From contig PDUO01000003.1 of assembly GCA_003008705.1 (NCBI GenBank), positions 752,793 through 816,792 on the forward strand: 64,000 bases of DNA, written 5' to 3'. The notes below the pieces were generated by a model. It worked only from the letters and a program-made list of their open reading frames with translations, did no database searches and had not been told where the DNA came from. How positions within the stretch are numbered: position 1 is the first letter of the stretch; each line of letters begins with the position of its first letter. The DNA comes from Pezicula radicicola (taxonomy: Eukaryota; Ascomycota; Leotiomycetes; Helotiales; Dermateaceae). Shown piece after piece: positions 1 to 11,881 of this stretch. A program made the translations under genes and the position numbers.

Positions 1-904
1 CTGCTTTTGTGCGAAGAACTTGGCTCCTTGGTTGCTAATCATGTGGAGCTGACAGTAAACCCACTCTCCAGCCTTGTTAATCGATTTGATAGTATGACCA
101 AGGTATCTGTGCATTTAACGGTAACCATCTGGAATACCTCGATCACCCATCAACATCATTGCCTGATGAATCGACTCTGGGCTCTGAGAAAGGTAGTCCC
201 AAAACATGGTCGAGTCGCCGCTCCAACTCAGATGGGTAGCAGAGTCTCACTTCTACGTGTGGATGAAGTGAGAAAACTTGGCTGGATCTCTTAGGAAGGA
301 AGGCGTATTGTTGGCCAACACATCGAAATTTCCCCCGTCGGTCTTGAATTTCACGGAGAGCCCTCGAGGATCTCGAGTGCAATCGTGGGAGCCGGATTCT
401 CCTCCTACGGTTGCGAAACGGACGGTTACTGGGTATTCATTGCCTTCTTCGAAAATATCTGCCAGGCAGACATCCGAAAGGCTGTGAGTCGTCTTGTATA
501 CTCCATGAGCACCTGCCAATCATCGTTAACATTTTCTTGACAATGCGACGACTACACCTCGATCTTTAGGTCTGTATGTTAAAACGTACCGGAACCCTTT
601 GCATGTACAACTCGCCCGGGGGTACGCTCGCGGTCGAAATGAGCCAGAAGATCGATCAAATGGAAGTCCTGGAGGAGTAGAGGGCCGTTCTCCTCCATTC
701 GTTGTGTCTCGTATGGATGCGGGTAAGGGGCACCTACAAGGAAAGAGATTGGGATTCAGTTCCATTAGTTTTCTTCTTGAACAGTGGAGGAATTATTTGT
801 AGGTGCGTACCATTACTGCTTGTGTAAACAGTGTCTTTGGCAGTGGCTTTTCTATCATCCTGATAGTCTCGGAACTGGTCTCCTGTTGTGTGTGATGCTG
901 TCAT
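1..904 (-). pseudogene. Catalase, 5' part, with three in-frame stops
   Basis: Heme catalase (hydrogen peroxide dismutation), N-terminal part; the gene runs off the left edge. Exons read 904-811, 733-590 and 512-1, with introns 810-734 and 589-513 (GTACGC/TGTAG and GTACGT/GGCAG). The phases join to the family motifs: the distal-His segment [12 protein letters not shown] across intron 2, then VRFATVGGESGSHD, RDPRGLSVKF and NNTPSFLRDPAKF. After FIHT the same frame has TAG (253-255) and TGA (247-249) where the family has Gln and Arg, then TAA at 115-117. Protein-like sequence in the same frame continues to position 1, so these are nonsense changes and not an intron. All three fit C-to-T change (CAG, CGA, CAA). 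Identity is certain; I infer a nonfunctional gene, barring sequencing error. Confidence 0.85.
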
Positions 905-2654
905 ATTAGTAAGGCTCGTATTGGTATATACAAAACAAAGTCTTTTACTATCGGAATTTCTCTTGTCTTCGTTTCCTCTTTCTTTTTTTCTTTTTTTTTG
1001 TTACACTGCAATGCAAATCGTAAGAGGTTGAGATTGAAGTTTTGTTTATATGTCCCCTACTATCCTAAATATTTTTACTTGGAGTTGCCTTTTAGATTCA
1101 GTGCGTGAAGGGATAAGTAAGTTATAATCTCATTAATTTAATTATAGGCAGCTTTTGATTTGTCGGTAGATATAATAGAGTCTAGAAGAATGGCCAGTTA
1201 CGTATGCTGCTTTCTTCTTTTACTACTATGAAAACGGAGAACAAAACGTAGAACTGTATATATATACAGTATAGGAACTAAGCTTAGTTTTGTTTCCTGT
1301 ACACGTAGGTCCTTTATTGTAACGGGAGATGATTCGGGATGTTAATTTTAATTAGGTTAGTTTTTGCCTTTATGAAATTACTTGATTCTTGTTGTGGAGT
1401 TAATATGGATTACATGTTCATTTTTTCTCTGTATGTTATCCAAGTACTTTTTATTTGGCGCCAGTTGTTTTAGTCGTATTAAAAGTACGAAAGGTACACT
1501 TGTATAAGTATTCGATGATTCTTCCGTTATCTAATCATATAGGGACTATACACTAATGTATTAATGGTATTGAGGCTCTTTTACTTGATATCTGTACGGA
1601 GATGTAGTGGACTCGGGAGCTTGCTTCGTAGATCCAAGGCTGGGCCTAGTTTTAAATTGAGATATAAAGGATAAGAGGGAAACTTTAATATTATAAAATG
1701 ATAATTTTTTTGTAGTTTAAGTTTGACACTGTATAGTACTAGTATATGAGCCATGGGAAAATACAGCCTTTTGAACCGTGTGTCCCATCTCAGATGCCTT
1801 TTAAGTTCGAGATATCCTGCAGCTTTTCGTATAGCTCTTGCCTTTGTGAGGCTAGTATATCCTCTAACTGTGTTTTTAGCCTATATATTTCTTAGGTTTA
1901 GGTATCCTTTAGCTGCTTGTACAGCGTTGGCTTTTACAATTACTAGTTTTGCCTTTTCCTATCCTAATATTAACATAAACCTACGCAACTATACTATAAG
2001 CGAGAGGTTATTCGCCTCGTCGTATGCAAAGCCTTTCTTTTTAAAGTACTCAAGTATCTGTCCCCCAACCTGGCCTGCCAGTACTTGCAATTTGGTCGAG
2101 TTTCCCTAACTCTTCAATATAATCACTCTCCAGACTGTGGCCATGTGGCCATGATGCGCATGTTCAATAGAAGGCTTCGAGGAATATCTGCATCTGCACA
2201 GTAGTCGGGGTCGTCGTGTGCGATAATATGCCGTAGACGCTGAAGCGTGCGCCCGAGGATGGAGTGAGAGGTTGAAGTGAGGAATATCGACGTCGCATCT
2301 TCGATGATGCTCAACACTGGTCTTTATAATGTAAGATGATTGGCAAGACTGCGCTGAACTGCATATGCAGAAATGAGAACAAATGACCTTCCCCATGTAT
2401 CGCTTGGCGCCCACACAAAATAGGAGAGGAAGGAACTCCTGTAGGGTTTGCTAAGCGAGCCACTCTTAGTGACTGTGGCTTAAGGAGTGGAAGAACAAAT
2501 TAATTGAGAAGTTATCTGCAGCACTTGTTGTAAAATGATATGGGTATTATTTATTCAATTCCTGCTAACCTGGATTATTTCGGTATGAGTGTAACTGTCC
2601 TATCTCTCTATCCCAAAGCCTAAACTCCATTTCCAACCGGAATCCCCATTCTAC
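905..2654. other. Gene-poor AT-rich stretch
   Basis: No intact gene seen. It is AT-rich with T-runs near 980-1000. It holds a decayed coding relic (listed separately) and a locally GC-richer patch at about 2120-2420, whose minus-strand open frame (2123-2317) has no ATG and no recognisable motif. Confidence 0.5.
1790..2075 (-). pseudogene. Decayed coding relic ending in a coiled coil
   Basis: Read on the minus strand, 1879-1790 gives a heptad-like, Leu/Gln/Glu-rich coiled-coil tail (LEDILASQRQELYEKLQDI) ending at TGA 1790-1792. Just upstream the same frame shows TAA codons at places where Gln would fit. A separate protein-like stretch follows around 2075-1980 (ILEYFKKKGFAYDEANN), with frame breaks between. 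It looks like the end of a mobile-element or other protein gene ruined by point mutation. The family is not identified. Confidence 0.35.
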
Positions 2655-4275
2655 TCACGCCAGCTCAACAGGTATATCCCAATCATGCTCCATCTTCCAA
2701 GCATCATCAGCCTTCAAGCCCACATCAACGATATCACAATCCCGATGGCCCCATTTCTCTCTATAAACAGCACGACCATGCTCAATAGTCATCTGAATAC
2801 CAATTTCAAATCCCTCTGGATCTCTATAATATGGTTCACCAATCCCACCTGCTTGTCTCGCTTGCCAAGTATTCCTTCCTCTATCCCCATCGTTCTTAGA
2901 TCGCTGCATCGCATCACAAGTTTCCATGATTTTCCCAAAAGCAGCTGAGTTAATATCGTCATCTTCCCATTTAACAGTGCCGCTTTTCCATTCCGGTGAT
3001 TTGTCGATGCTGGAATCAAGATTACGTTCCTCGGTAGGTGGCTTCTCTTTCTTGTCGGTTTCCTTCTTGGTTCCTTTTTCATCGCCTCTATTCAAATCAA
3101 TGAAACTTGCTGGTTGGGATCCCTCTTTTCGATAAAGGACTTCTAGATCATCCAAACTACTTCCGACGTCAAATACGTAACCTGCTTGTCGCTCTTCCTG
3201 GGAGAATCCGGCCATGGTTAGTCTAGAATGCATATCGCAGTCGCCCATGTAAAATGGTATCATGGTGTCCCAACCTCCAACTTCTTGGTATGCAGCTGTA
3301 TTTACCAGCGCGAGGCGATCGTAGGCCTAGATGTCCTCTTAGTTAGCATTCCTTCTTTCATGGGGATATATGAGGGTATGACATGATTCACGAACTTTGG
3401 CACATGCCTCAACTCTTGGATCATGTCTCACAGCTCATGAGTCTACCTCGAACAGGGAATCTTTGCTCAGCAAATGTACTTACAAAGAATCGAAGTGCCC
3501 AGTGAGAACCTCCCTCAGTCACATTCCGGAGTTCAGAGAGTGCCAAAGTGTAGAGAGAGTCAAAATCTTTATAGTGATTCGACTTTGAATTGGCATCTCT
3601 TTTATAACGGTCCTCATACGAGATAGCAATAACATCCATATGACTCCAAAAATAGGCTGGATAGTTTTTCTGGATGGCTGTCCAAAGGTAAAAGTTTTGA
3701 AGTTGAGCAAAGGTAAATAGTGTCGGCGTGATTATAATGTTCACACCAAGCATGTTTAGCCGGGTATGGTTGAGGAAGAAGGGATTCTGAAGCGATAAGT
3801 CACCGTGCTTATTTGAATCCATGACACCCGTGTTCTCGACAACGTAGATATCTTCTGGTGGCCATCCAGCCGTGATGTAACTAACCACAGCTTGCTGAAG
3901 CAATCTCCAATTCCTCGTGAAGCCGATGAATAGCGGAGTCTTTTCGGGTACATGCTTTGTCGGTGGACGGTTCCATATCGGGATCGGTGGTATCTCAGAA
4001 GGTGAATGTGCGGCTGCTGCAAGGGGGAAGTTGTCGATTATGGGAAGGTTCTTGGAAGTTGGCGAAGGCTTGTACGGCGGGTGTCTGGTGTTTGTGGATT
4101 GCCGTGCTGGAGCTTCTGAATCTGGCTTAGGGATAATGTCTTGTGCAGGCGAGTCAATTCCCTGAGGCGTAGAACTGTGGGTAGGAATACCATTGCGCAT
4201 GAAATTGGTAGTCAAGTAAAGAAATACGACTGTTAGAGTAGCGGCGACGATTAAACGCTGGCGAGGGTTGGTCAT
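2655..4275 (-). CDS. Type II membrane glycosyltransferase-like protein
   Basis: Exons 4275-3484 and 3326-2655 (intron 157 nt, GTAAGT...CTAG) give 487 aa. Residues 8-25 form a hydrophobic signal anchor, followed by a Pro/Ser-rich stem to about 110. A GT-A-like region then begins at PLFIGFTRNW, with a D214-containing SHMDV segment in the usual DxD position. Exon 2 has WDTMIPFYMGDCDMH (about 283-297), resembling the acceptor-site acidic motif of such enzymes. This suggests a Golgi-lumen glycosyltransferase. Donor and acceptor sugars cannot be told. A charged insert (Lys/Glu/Asp-rich) lies in the C-terminal half. The start is the first ATG and gives the anchor. The membrane topology is clear; the enzyme class is probable. 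Confidence 0.75.
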
Positions 4276-6349
4276 TTTTGCAGGCTAAGTTGCAGCTGTC
4301 TGATGATGATGATGCAGAGTGTCTTACAGAATAGCCAAACGAATTTGTATGAAAGAGAGCCTGCGCAAAGTGAGATCGAAAAGCAGGCCTAGCTGCTAGA
4401 ATAGTCAGTCACTCGCTAATTTGTAATGCGCCTTCAACTAGCCTAAACAGATCGAAGATAAAGGCAGTAAAGGTGAAGCCAACTGAAGCTCCTTCGGCCT
4501 TTCGAGGTCAAGTGGCAGCTCACTGCCTTTTGAGGTACAAGTAGTAGGTACAAGTAGTGGCACGATAGCAGGTTCCTTGTACATAAGCACGGGCATGAGC
4601 TATGACGGCCCCTACTCTGGCACCTGCAGGATTTGATGGTAACGAGGAAACCAGGAGACAAAAAGGATGTGACGAAAAGAAAACTGTGCCACTAGACGCG
4701 CAGGAGAACTGAATCATAGCGTAAAGAAGCTTCATTTGATGTTCAGGGTCTTCCTTCATTGGGCAACTACTCAGGAATGCCCCACGTAAGGAGACACTTA
4801 CCAATTGTACCAAGCTACGTTTCTCTCCATCTGTACATGTCATGAAAGTTACCTTTGTGAGGCTGCGTATCAGAATCCTGTTGATTTAATGTGCGGCGCA
4901 GAAGATTATTGCCTAAAGCCGCAACAAAATAAATTTTCATGTACAGTAATAAAAGCGGTACTTGGACGAATGTCCATGTTGGTCACAACAGAGTGACAGC
5001 ACTGTCGTATACAGAACCGGAAATGATGGCTGGGTCTCTGGTCTTGTCGTGCCCGGGACGCCCGGTTGATGGTAAAGTATCGTAAGTATGGTGACGTGAG
5101 GTGGGTGCTTGCTGTGTTCGCTGGCAGCGTAGCCTTAAAGTGTGGACGTCACTGGCCCAGACCGTCGTCCGAATGTCCAAAACACGGAGCCTTGAAATTG
5201 ATAGTAATGTACTGCAGGCCACAACTCGAAACAAAAAGACTTACCAAATATTTGTGAGGCCGGTTTCAAACCAGAAACCTGTGGATTCTACCTATTGACT
5301 AGTTATTAGTGATAAGCAATTATTATCGTAGCTGGCAGTAGTGCAAAACAGCCCTTAAACGAACATCCCCATGATAACATATTAGCCGGCAAGGGTGCTA
5401 CGCTTTCAAAAAAGCTTGTCTGCCGCTATGAAAGCATAAAAAAACTAGCGCCCAGGCTTCCGGAAGTGTGATCAGGCAAGTACTGTATACATAGCGAATC
5501 TGTAGGCATCTTGTAATACTCGTACTGTGCCTAAATGTGCCGCTGAATCGTGGAGATTTTTACAAGGAAGGATCCGAGGTCGTTTGAATTGTGCGGTACA
5601 ATCGACAAGAAGCAGCTGTTTTGAAAGACAAACTACGGTTGCGCAACAACAATGTGCTCGAATTCGATATGCTGATTCTGAGGTGTGATGTTGTCGCAGC
5701 TTCGCCCCAGATGACGACGACGGTTTCTTCCCTCACCACTTCATTCTTGGCTTTGGAAGCGAGGTCATGAGGAGATGCCGTAAACAAGCAGAAACTCCTA
5801 GGAAAAGCTATTTTTGTTCAGATAGTCAAAGAGCTCTATTTATTATTATTAGAAGTATTTATTGTTCTCACGGAAAACTCCAGGGCTATTCAGGCTTAAT
5901 GTCACATGACCAATACCAAAAAGATTCGTCGCTTATTAAGGGGGGAAGAACGACTCCAATTACTTACAAATATTACATTAATAGACCGTAGATTGATCAT
6001 AATCTTGCAACACCATTCGGAGATTGAATCCTGCTGGCCCTTAAAAGCCTCATCGAGTCATAAGACCCTGTTATTTACTCCATGCATTATTGACTGAGAT
6101 AACTGCAAAGTCACTTTTACAATGGGTTCCTACAGTCAGGTATCAAGTCATTTATCTTTGACTCGAAGATTCACGGGGCTCTAAGTAGTAATATAAAAAA
6201 GACCCCTGGCTCTGTTCTTCTATTCTCCTTCCAACTTCTAAACAACAAAAAGAAAATACAGGCTTCACAAAGAACAACTACAAAGCACAACCTACCAAGA
6301 AACAAACGTACATCTGTCGAACTCTAGTAAACAATCAATATCTCTCAAA
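4276..6349. other. Intergenic, no supported gene
   Basis: Only short open frames without motifs or splice continuity were seen. The last 160 bases (about 6190-6349) look like a fungal promoter and leader: an A-rich TATA-like ATATAAAAAA, a CT-rich tract, then a CA-rich stretch before ATG 6350. Confidence 0.45.
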
Positions 6350-6424
6350 ATGACTGGTCCTAGACCTCCAGATTCACCATCTCCCGAGCCGCCAGCACCA
6401 AGACCTCCTCCTACTCCACCGTAA
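6350..6424 (+). CDS. Tiny proline-rich ORF after a promoter-like leader
   Basis: A 24-codon frame starting MTGPRPPDSPSPEPP and ending at TAA 6422-6424. The ATG has a good context (CTCAAAATGAC) and lies behind a convincing TATA/CT-rich/CA-rich leader, so transcription is plausible. Almost half of the residues are Pro. A continuation by splicing was sought: a GTAAAA...CCCAG segment exists but would be a 27-nt intron, which is too short. It may be the surviving start of the broken gene that follows in another frame. Confidence 0.25.
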   Translation: MTGPRPPDSPSPEPPAPRPPPTPP

Positions 6425-6711
6425 AATCATTATCTTCTAATTCCCAGGAGCTCTTTAAGCCATATCCAGACCTCAGCAATGCCATACCATAGTACTCGAA
6501 TAGCTTTAATTGTAAGGAATGATTTATAGGCAAGGGGATTGAATAAGAGTACAAATGGGCTAGAAATGCGACTATTAGTCAGAAGTATTATCAGTTGTAT
6601 GATGATGAGAAAGAGAATCTTGCGCCTTTTCTGAAGGGCGATGATCAACGGGCTTATGATGATCTTATGCTTATTGTTGATCGGAATGCAAGGAGATATA
6701 GAGGCACATGA
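6421..6711 (+). pseudogene. Broken unidentified frame with three stops
   Basis: One frame from 6421 to TGA at 6709-6711 reads as protein throughout. It includes QELFKPYPDLSNAIP and a charged Tyr/Asp/Glu/Lys-rich tail with QKYYQLYDDEKENLAPFLK. It is interrupted by TAG (6490-6492), TGA (6514-6516) and TAA (6544-6546). Each is one C-to-T change from Gln or Arg. No family recognised. It is offset from the tiny ATG frame just upstream, so a frameshift may also separate the two. Downstream bases to 7041 show no further frame I can support. Confidence 0.5.
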
Positions 6712-7041
6712 GAACAGGGATGACAGAAATCAGGAATTGACATTAGGCTGGATTGAGGTGTTTTAGAGCAGTTCACTGGAACTCCAACACAATCATATGT
6801 GCTTTGTCTAAGAACTAAATAGTAACTTTGGTCAAGGAAAGGTTAACTCGCTTTTCAACTCTTACAACAATAGGCATACTCGAGCCACAGGTACCCTCGA
6901 GGTTTTTAAAGTCAATTGAGCCTTCATACATAACATGGGTAGTTGTATTCATCAGGGCTTGATTTTGAGTACTCAAACGCCCTATACCTGGGAATTCGTA
7001 TCCCGGTACTCTTATATGAACCACAAATGCCTTAACAGAAA

Positions 7042-7633
7042 TTAAGGCTCAGTATCCTTCAAAAAGTTAGCTACTAATTCAATACCTAATACCCCCGCCC
7101 TCTCTCCCACCCATTTGATAAAAAGGAAGAAAGGATAACTTACAACAATAATAGTATACTCATCAATCTCCACTTTCCCACCGTCCATCCTCGTGAAATG
7201 CATCCTAGCAGCCCAAGTAAAAGTAGTCTCCTCACCACTCTTATACTTATTCTCACTCCTTCCATGCAACATAATCTCATCCCTCTCCTTTCCATACGGG
7301 AAAACACCATAGACAGTATGTTTTCTCGCTTCAAGGGGTTCCCATCCCTTCTCAACCTGTGCTTGTAAGGCTACAAGATTGATATCAACATTATTTTCCA
7401 AAGTACAAAATTACACGAATGAAATGAGGGAGAAAACAGAAAGAAGAAGAGGTACCTTCACGTCCTTTAATCCTATTTGCGCCTTTCTTTAAAACCGCAT
7501 CTTTAGTAAAGTGTGAGGCCCAGAAAGGAACAGTTTCCCTTTTATCAACAGCTGCATAAAGGGTACTGATATGTGCTTTGATTATAGGATCGAGAGCGCT
7601 GTCATCGCATGGAATATTCGTAGTAGCTGCCAT
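7042..7633 (-). CDS. Small NTF2/SnoaL-like protein
   Basis: Exons 7633-7456, 7370-7144 and 7056-7042 (introns 85 and 87 nt; GTACCT/TGTAG and GTAAGT/CTAAC...GAAG) give 139 aa. The layout fits the NTF2-like fold: an N-terminal helical part (IKAHISTLYAAVDKRE, FWASHFTKDAVL), then GREALQAQVEKGW, then strand-rich residues ending HFTRMDGGKVEIDEYTIIV. Members act as small hydrolases, isomerases or ligand binders; nothing here tells which. The last exon codes for only four residues, so the 3' end is the weakest part. A minus-strand open frame at 6815-7024 without ATG could instead be an alternative 3' exon. Confidence 0.65.
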
Positions 7634-8346
7634 ATTGCTGTTAAGTCAAGCCTTTATCCAACTTCAAGGTAAAAAAGATATGCAAAGTCCTTCAAGATTT
7701 GAGATGAATAATGCCTGATACAGTAGCACAAAAACAGAAAGATAAACATATCAAGTATTGTATAAAACTTGCTATCGGCCACAACAGCGACAATCATCGG
7801 AACCCCCCTCTCAACATCGGCAAGCCATCGAAAAGAAAAGAACACCATCGCTTTGTTCCTGCAGTAAGCGGGCTAAACCGTTACTTCCCCGCATTCTAAC
7901 AAACATAACGATTGGTGATTAGCAAGCGAGTCGGCCAAAGCCCTTCAAGACCGTCAAGAGTGGGAACTAAAATTGCTACCTATTCGGAATATCAACCCCT
8001 ATCGAAGCGAGCAAAGAAGCTCTCCTGATTATCAGGATAGTAACTGTATCCGTGACCGCCTATCTTCCCCAATAATCCCACTACTGCAATGCAACAATAC
8101 AACCCTAGTAATACTGTGCCACTTCAGAATCCAGCTAAGGGTAATGAAACAACCAAAAAGCAAGGAGGCAAGCTCTTATCTAGCTGCAGATTTAAAAAGA
8201 GCTATGTGCAGATTCAGTCTTGGCATTGTGATATCATATACCTTTCATTCGTACAACATCAACTCTCGACTGATCTCTTACTTTACAATCTCCATTTCTA
8301 ATCACGATTTCCTCGAAAATAGTTGTTGGACAATCAGCGAGATATA
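7634..8346. other. Intergenic between divergent genes
   Basis: Shared upstream region of the NTF2-like gene (leftward) and the carrier gene (rightward). Short open frames here have no motifs. I see nothing else. Confidence 0.5.
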
Positions 8347-10010
8347 ATGGTAACAGACAAAGAAACACCAGAGGTTCACCCCGCACCTCAATCCCCCGAT
8401 ATCTCAGAAGGGTACGCAGAAAAAGTCATATTCAACGACGATGGCGATGACGTCGCAGCAGCATATGCCAATAAACTAGATGGAGAAAATGCATATACGG
8501 ATAAAGAAGCCAGGAAACTTAGATGGAAGCTTGATTGGAGGATCATGCCAATTGTCTGGTTTGCTGGAACACTTGGTGCAATTGATAAAGTTACTACTGG
8601 TAAACCTTTTTCAATCCTATTTAATATGAAGGACTTGTTTTTGTTGACGCGTGATGGAATCTAGGAACGGCAGCTCTATACGGAATGAAAGCATCATGCG
8701 GACTAACAGGAAACAAATATTCATGGGTCGGCTCAGCATTTTACTTCGGATACCTAATCTGGTGTTTCCCAACAGCGAATCTCCTTCAAAAACTACCGAT
8801 TGCTAAAACCATCGCCGGAGCGATGTGTCTCTGGGGTTTCATCCTTATCGGAACTGGATTCGCCAATAATTTTGCTACTTTGGTTGCTTTGAGAGTACTG
8901 TTGGGAGCTCTAGAAGCACCTGTTCTCCCGGGTAGTTTTTTGATTTTGAGTATGTGGTATACGAGACGGGAACAAACGCTTAGAACGGGTTTGATGATCA
9001 CTGGACTCTCGGTTCTTTTTACGGGGCCTATTGGTTATGGGTGAGTAAAACAGTTGGAGATCTGGATAAGTAATACCTGGACTGACTTGTACAGAATTGG
9101 ATTCATAGGAGGTCCTAACATCTGGCGCTACTTCTTCTGGATAACAGGTTCCATGACCGTAGCATTCGCAGGTGTCATCGCAGTCTTCCTACCAGACAAC
9201 CCCGTCGCCGCACATTTCATCACAGAACGACAAAAAGCCATAGCAGTAGACCGAGTCCGCGCCGATCAAACAGGAATTGAAAACAAGACCTTCAAAAAAG
9301 AACAAATGATTGAAGCATTTCTCGATCCTAAGACCTGGCTAGCTGTTCTCTTTCAACTCTGGTGCAATATTCCCAACGGAGGATTAACCAATTTCTCACC
9401 CTTGATCATTAATGGATTGGGATTTACGGCTCAGAGATCTACGTTGATTACTATGCCAACGGGTATCATTCAAACAGCTTCAAGTTATCTCTGTAGTGGC
9501 ATTATCTTCTATGCTGCACATAAGTATCCAAAATATCATACTCGAGGATTCGTGATCATTGGTGGTTTAATTGTAGGTATGATTGGTGCGATCTTCCTCT
9601 ATACACTACCACTAGGAAACCTCAATGGACGACTCGCAGCACTATATATGTCATATTTCTACATCGGTCCTTACGGTCTCTCATTAGGGTTAAACGCAGC
9701 AAATACAGCAGGCCATACGAAAAAAGTTACTACCAACGCCATGGTCTTCATCTCATATTGCGTATCCAATATCATCGGACCACAATTCTTCATCGCTGAT
9801 CAGGCTCCCCTTTACCCACTCGGTATGGGTGCAATCCTCGGCTCTTACTGCCTTTCGATTATTACCATGTGTCTTTACATGTCTTTCTGCGCTTATGAGA
9901 ATCGGAAGCGTGATAGAGCTGATAGCACTGGTGGGGAGAAGATACATATGGATACGGATTTTAAGGATTTGACGGATAGGCAGAATATTCATTTTCGCTA
10001 TGTGTGGTGA
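8347..10010 (+). CDS. MFS carrier, Dal5/allantoate-permease type
   Basis: Exons 8347-8599, 8665-9040 and 9095-10010 (introns 65 and 54 nt) give 514 aa. A hydrophilic N-terminus of about 70 residues precedes WKLDWRIMPIVW, the start of TM1 in the anion:cation symporter (Dal5) family. Family landmarks follow: YSWVGSAFYFGYLIW, RVLLGALEAPVLPG, the middle loop, TNFSPLIINGLGF and the C-terminal NIHFRYVW. It should be a plasma-membrane uptake carrier for a small organic anion such as a ureide, vitamin or dipeptide. The substrate cannot be read. Phases agree at both junctions (TTG|TAALYG, YG|IGFIGG). The ATG at 8347 is preferred because the frame extends only eight codons upstream, from a non-ATG codon. 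Confidence 0.88.
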
Positions 10011-10996
10011 AGGAATTGTTGGTGTATGGAGAAGTAAATATGATTAGTGAGAGTGAAATAAATTTGTTTGCTGGATGGCAGAAGGTGGTAAAGATAGCAT
10101 TCCAAAATCCAGCTGCAAGACGTATATGCACTGCAGTGAACGTGAACACTACAACTCCACTACCCTGCTCAACCTCATCTCGACATAGCTCATCTGCAAA
10201 ATCCCCAATAAGGACTGTAGCCATGCGGTAATAACACGGCCAAACTGCAGCCTCGCACCAAATCAAAAAAGAACGGATATATCCTATCAAGAACTTCATC
10301 GGACTCCAATTGCGAAGGTGAAGCTATCGGGGAACTACTCCGATAGAGCATCTACAGCCCACTCCTGCCGAATTATCCCACCTTAGCATGCTCGGCTAAC
10401 TTAAGCTGTTAGAGCGCTCTCATATCTTGAAGCGCCGCTATTGATAGGTCACGCCGAGAAAGTCATCTCAATGTAAATATTAAATACTACAAAGGTAGAA
10501 ATATGTCCTTCGGGTCTAAAGTGACATTTACATAGGGGCGTGGTAACTCACCTGAATTAAGTGACTTAAGTAACTTTGGTTAAGTCACTTTACGTTTACA
10601 AGAGACCGCACTCTACGCCCAACTAACACTAGTGACTACGTACTTGAAAATAAAAAAAATTCCATAAGCTAACTCTGCCTCAAAAAATGGCGATAAAAAA
10701 ATACTATTACAAAAGTCAACTACTGCTGCAGATGCGAAGAAAGCAAAATCGCTCCGTTCCAGCTACTTAATCCTTACATGCGTCCAGCGCCCAAAACCGA
10801 AGCAGAACCTGGGTTCCTCTTTCAAATATCTTTCCTATCCTCGACCCGGATCTCAACACCTGAATCTTTCTACTGAAGATAAGGACATACTTTCAAATAA
10901 TACATATGTTCGAGCTTGTTATCTTTTAGTCACCTATCACCGAGAGTACCGTCCTATTCCCGTATAGCATCTACTTCCACTTAGCTTCCCCTTAAC
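10011..10996. other. Intergenic with a short array of the 18-bp repeat
   Basis: No gene seen. Bases 10541-10591 contain several degenerate copies of the AAGTGAGTTACT-type unit in both orientations, described under the repeat findings. Confidence 0.5.
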
Positions 10997-11881
10997 TCAT
11001 ACAACCCTCCGTCTCTTAGAAGACGAGTCTACCTTTCCGGAAACCTCTCCCGAAACCTCCACATTCCCCCTCTTGATACGTTTAGCTTCTTCCAAGACAG
11101 GATTCTCTGGCACAACACGGAATTCAGTTTCCATGCGAATTTCCAGTGTATCGAGTGGAATATATGCCGGATCTAACCTCTTTATTTTCAAACTATTCTC
11201 CAAGGACTTCCATACTTCTTCCTCCGATGTGTCAAATGTCTCACCGACGTTGAATTCGCATAACAAGACAGGAAAGGCGCCTTTGAACTCTCGGTTTTCG
11301 GTGAGCTCGGTTCGTTTGAGAATCTCGTCCCATACCTTCTTTGCAGTGCCTTCTATGATCGCACCCTCGATTAGATTATCAGGGACATCACGGCCGAACT
11401 CTTCTCTCTCAGCTTGGCTGTTCATCTTGATCAGGTTGTAAGGTCCCGGCAAATACTGCCGGACGTGACACGGCATCACTGCCTTCATGGCTGGATTCAC
11501 GACTTGGTCCGTCCACTTTCTTTGGACCTTATCATCATCGAAGGACTTTCGCAATTTGGGAAATGCAACAAGTAGTTGCATGTCCGACAAGACACTGCGG
11601 CTATTGAAGCGACAGATCTGCAACTCGTAACCTGGGTTTCTCCATTCGCCTTTTGCGCCCCAGAAATTGCAGTGGTCCTCTATATTACGGCGAGCAAGGT
11701 TTGGAATGTCTACCGGATCGATCCAACAGGACGCATTCCAACTGAAGTGTTCTCGGAAAACGGCAAAGGAAGTTGGAAAGGCGAGAAATTGGGTGATGTA
11801 GCAGTTCCGGACAGTTCGAGAGGTGAAATTAAGACACGTGTTGTCAGGGTTGGTCTCGTCGGGGTTGATTTGAGTAGACAT
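10997..11881 (-). CDS. Unknown protein, 294 aa
   Basis: A single uninterrupted frame from ATG 11881. I do not recognise the family. The N-terminal third has Cys and Trp residues and aromatic-rich segments (FAVFREHFSWNASCWID, CNFWGAKGEWRNPGYELQIC). The centre is charged, with VVNPAMKAVMPCHVRQYLPG. The C-terminus is Lys/Arg/Ser-rich and ends SSSKRRRVV, a possible nuclear-localisation signal. No signal peptide or membrane segment. Length, ATG start and protein-like composition argue for a real, probably fungus-specific, soluble protein. Confidence 0.65.
   Translation of the reverse strand: MSTQINPDETNPDNTCLNFTSRTVRNCYITQFLAFPTSFAVFREHFSWNASCWIDPVDIPNLARRNIEDHCNFWGAKGEWRNPGYELQICRFNSRSVLSDMQLLVAFPKLRKSFDDDKVQRKWTDQVVNPAMKAVMPCHVRQYLPGPYNLIKMNSQAEREEFGRDVPDNLIEGAIIEGTAKKVWDEILKRTELTENREFKGAFPVLLCEFNVGETFDTSEEEVWKSLENSLKIKRLDPAYIPLDTLEIRMETEFRVVPENPVLEEAKRIKRGNVEVSGEVSGKVDSSSKRRRVV

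Noticed and set aside
5230..5290. GGTTTCAAACC as a tRNA T arm
   Set aside because: No matching acceptor, D or anticodon arm could be formed nearby.
6418..6447. GTAAAA...CCCAG as an intron joining the Pro-rich ORF to the next frame
   Set aside because: It is only 27 nt, too short for a fungal intron, and it does not give the protein-like frame downstream.
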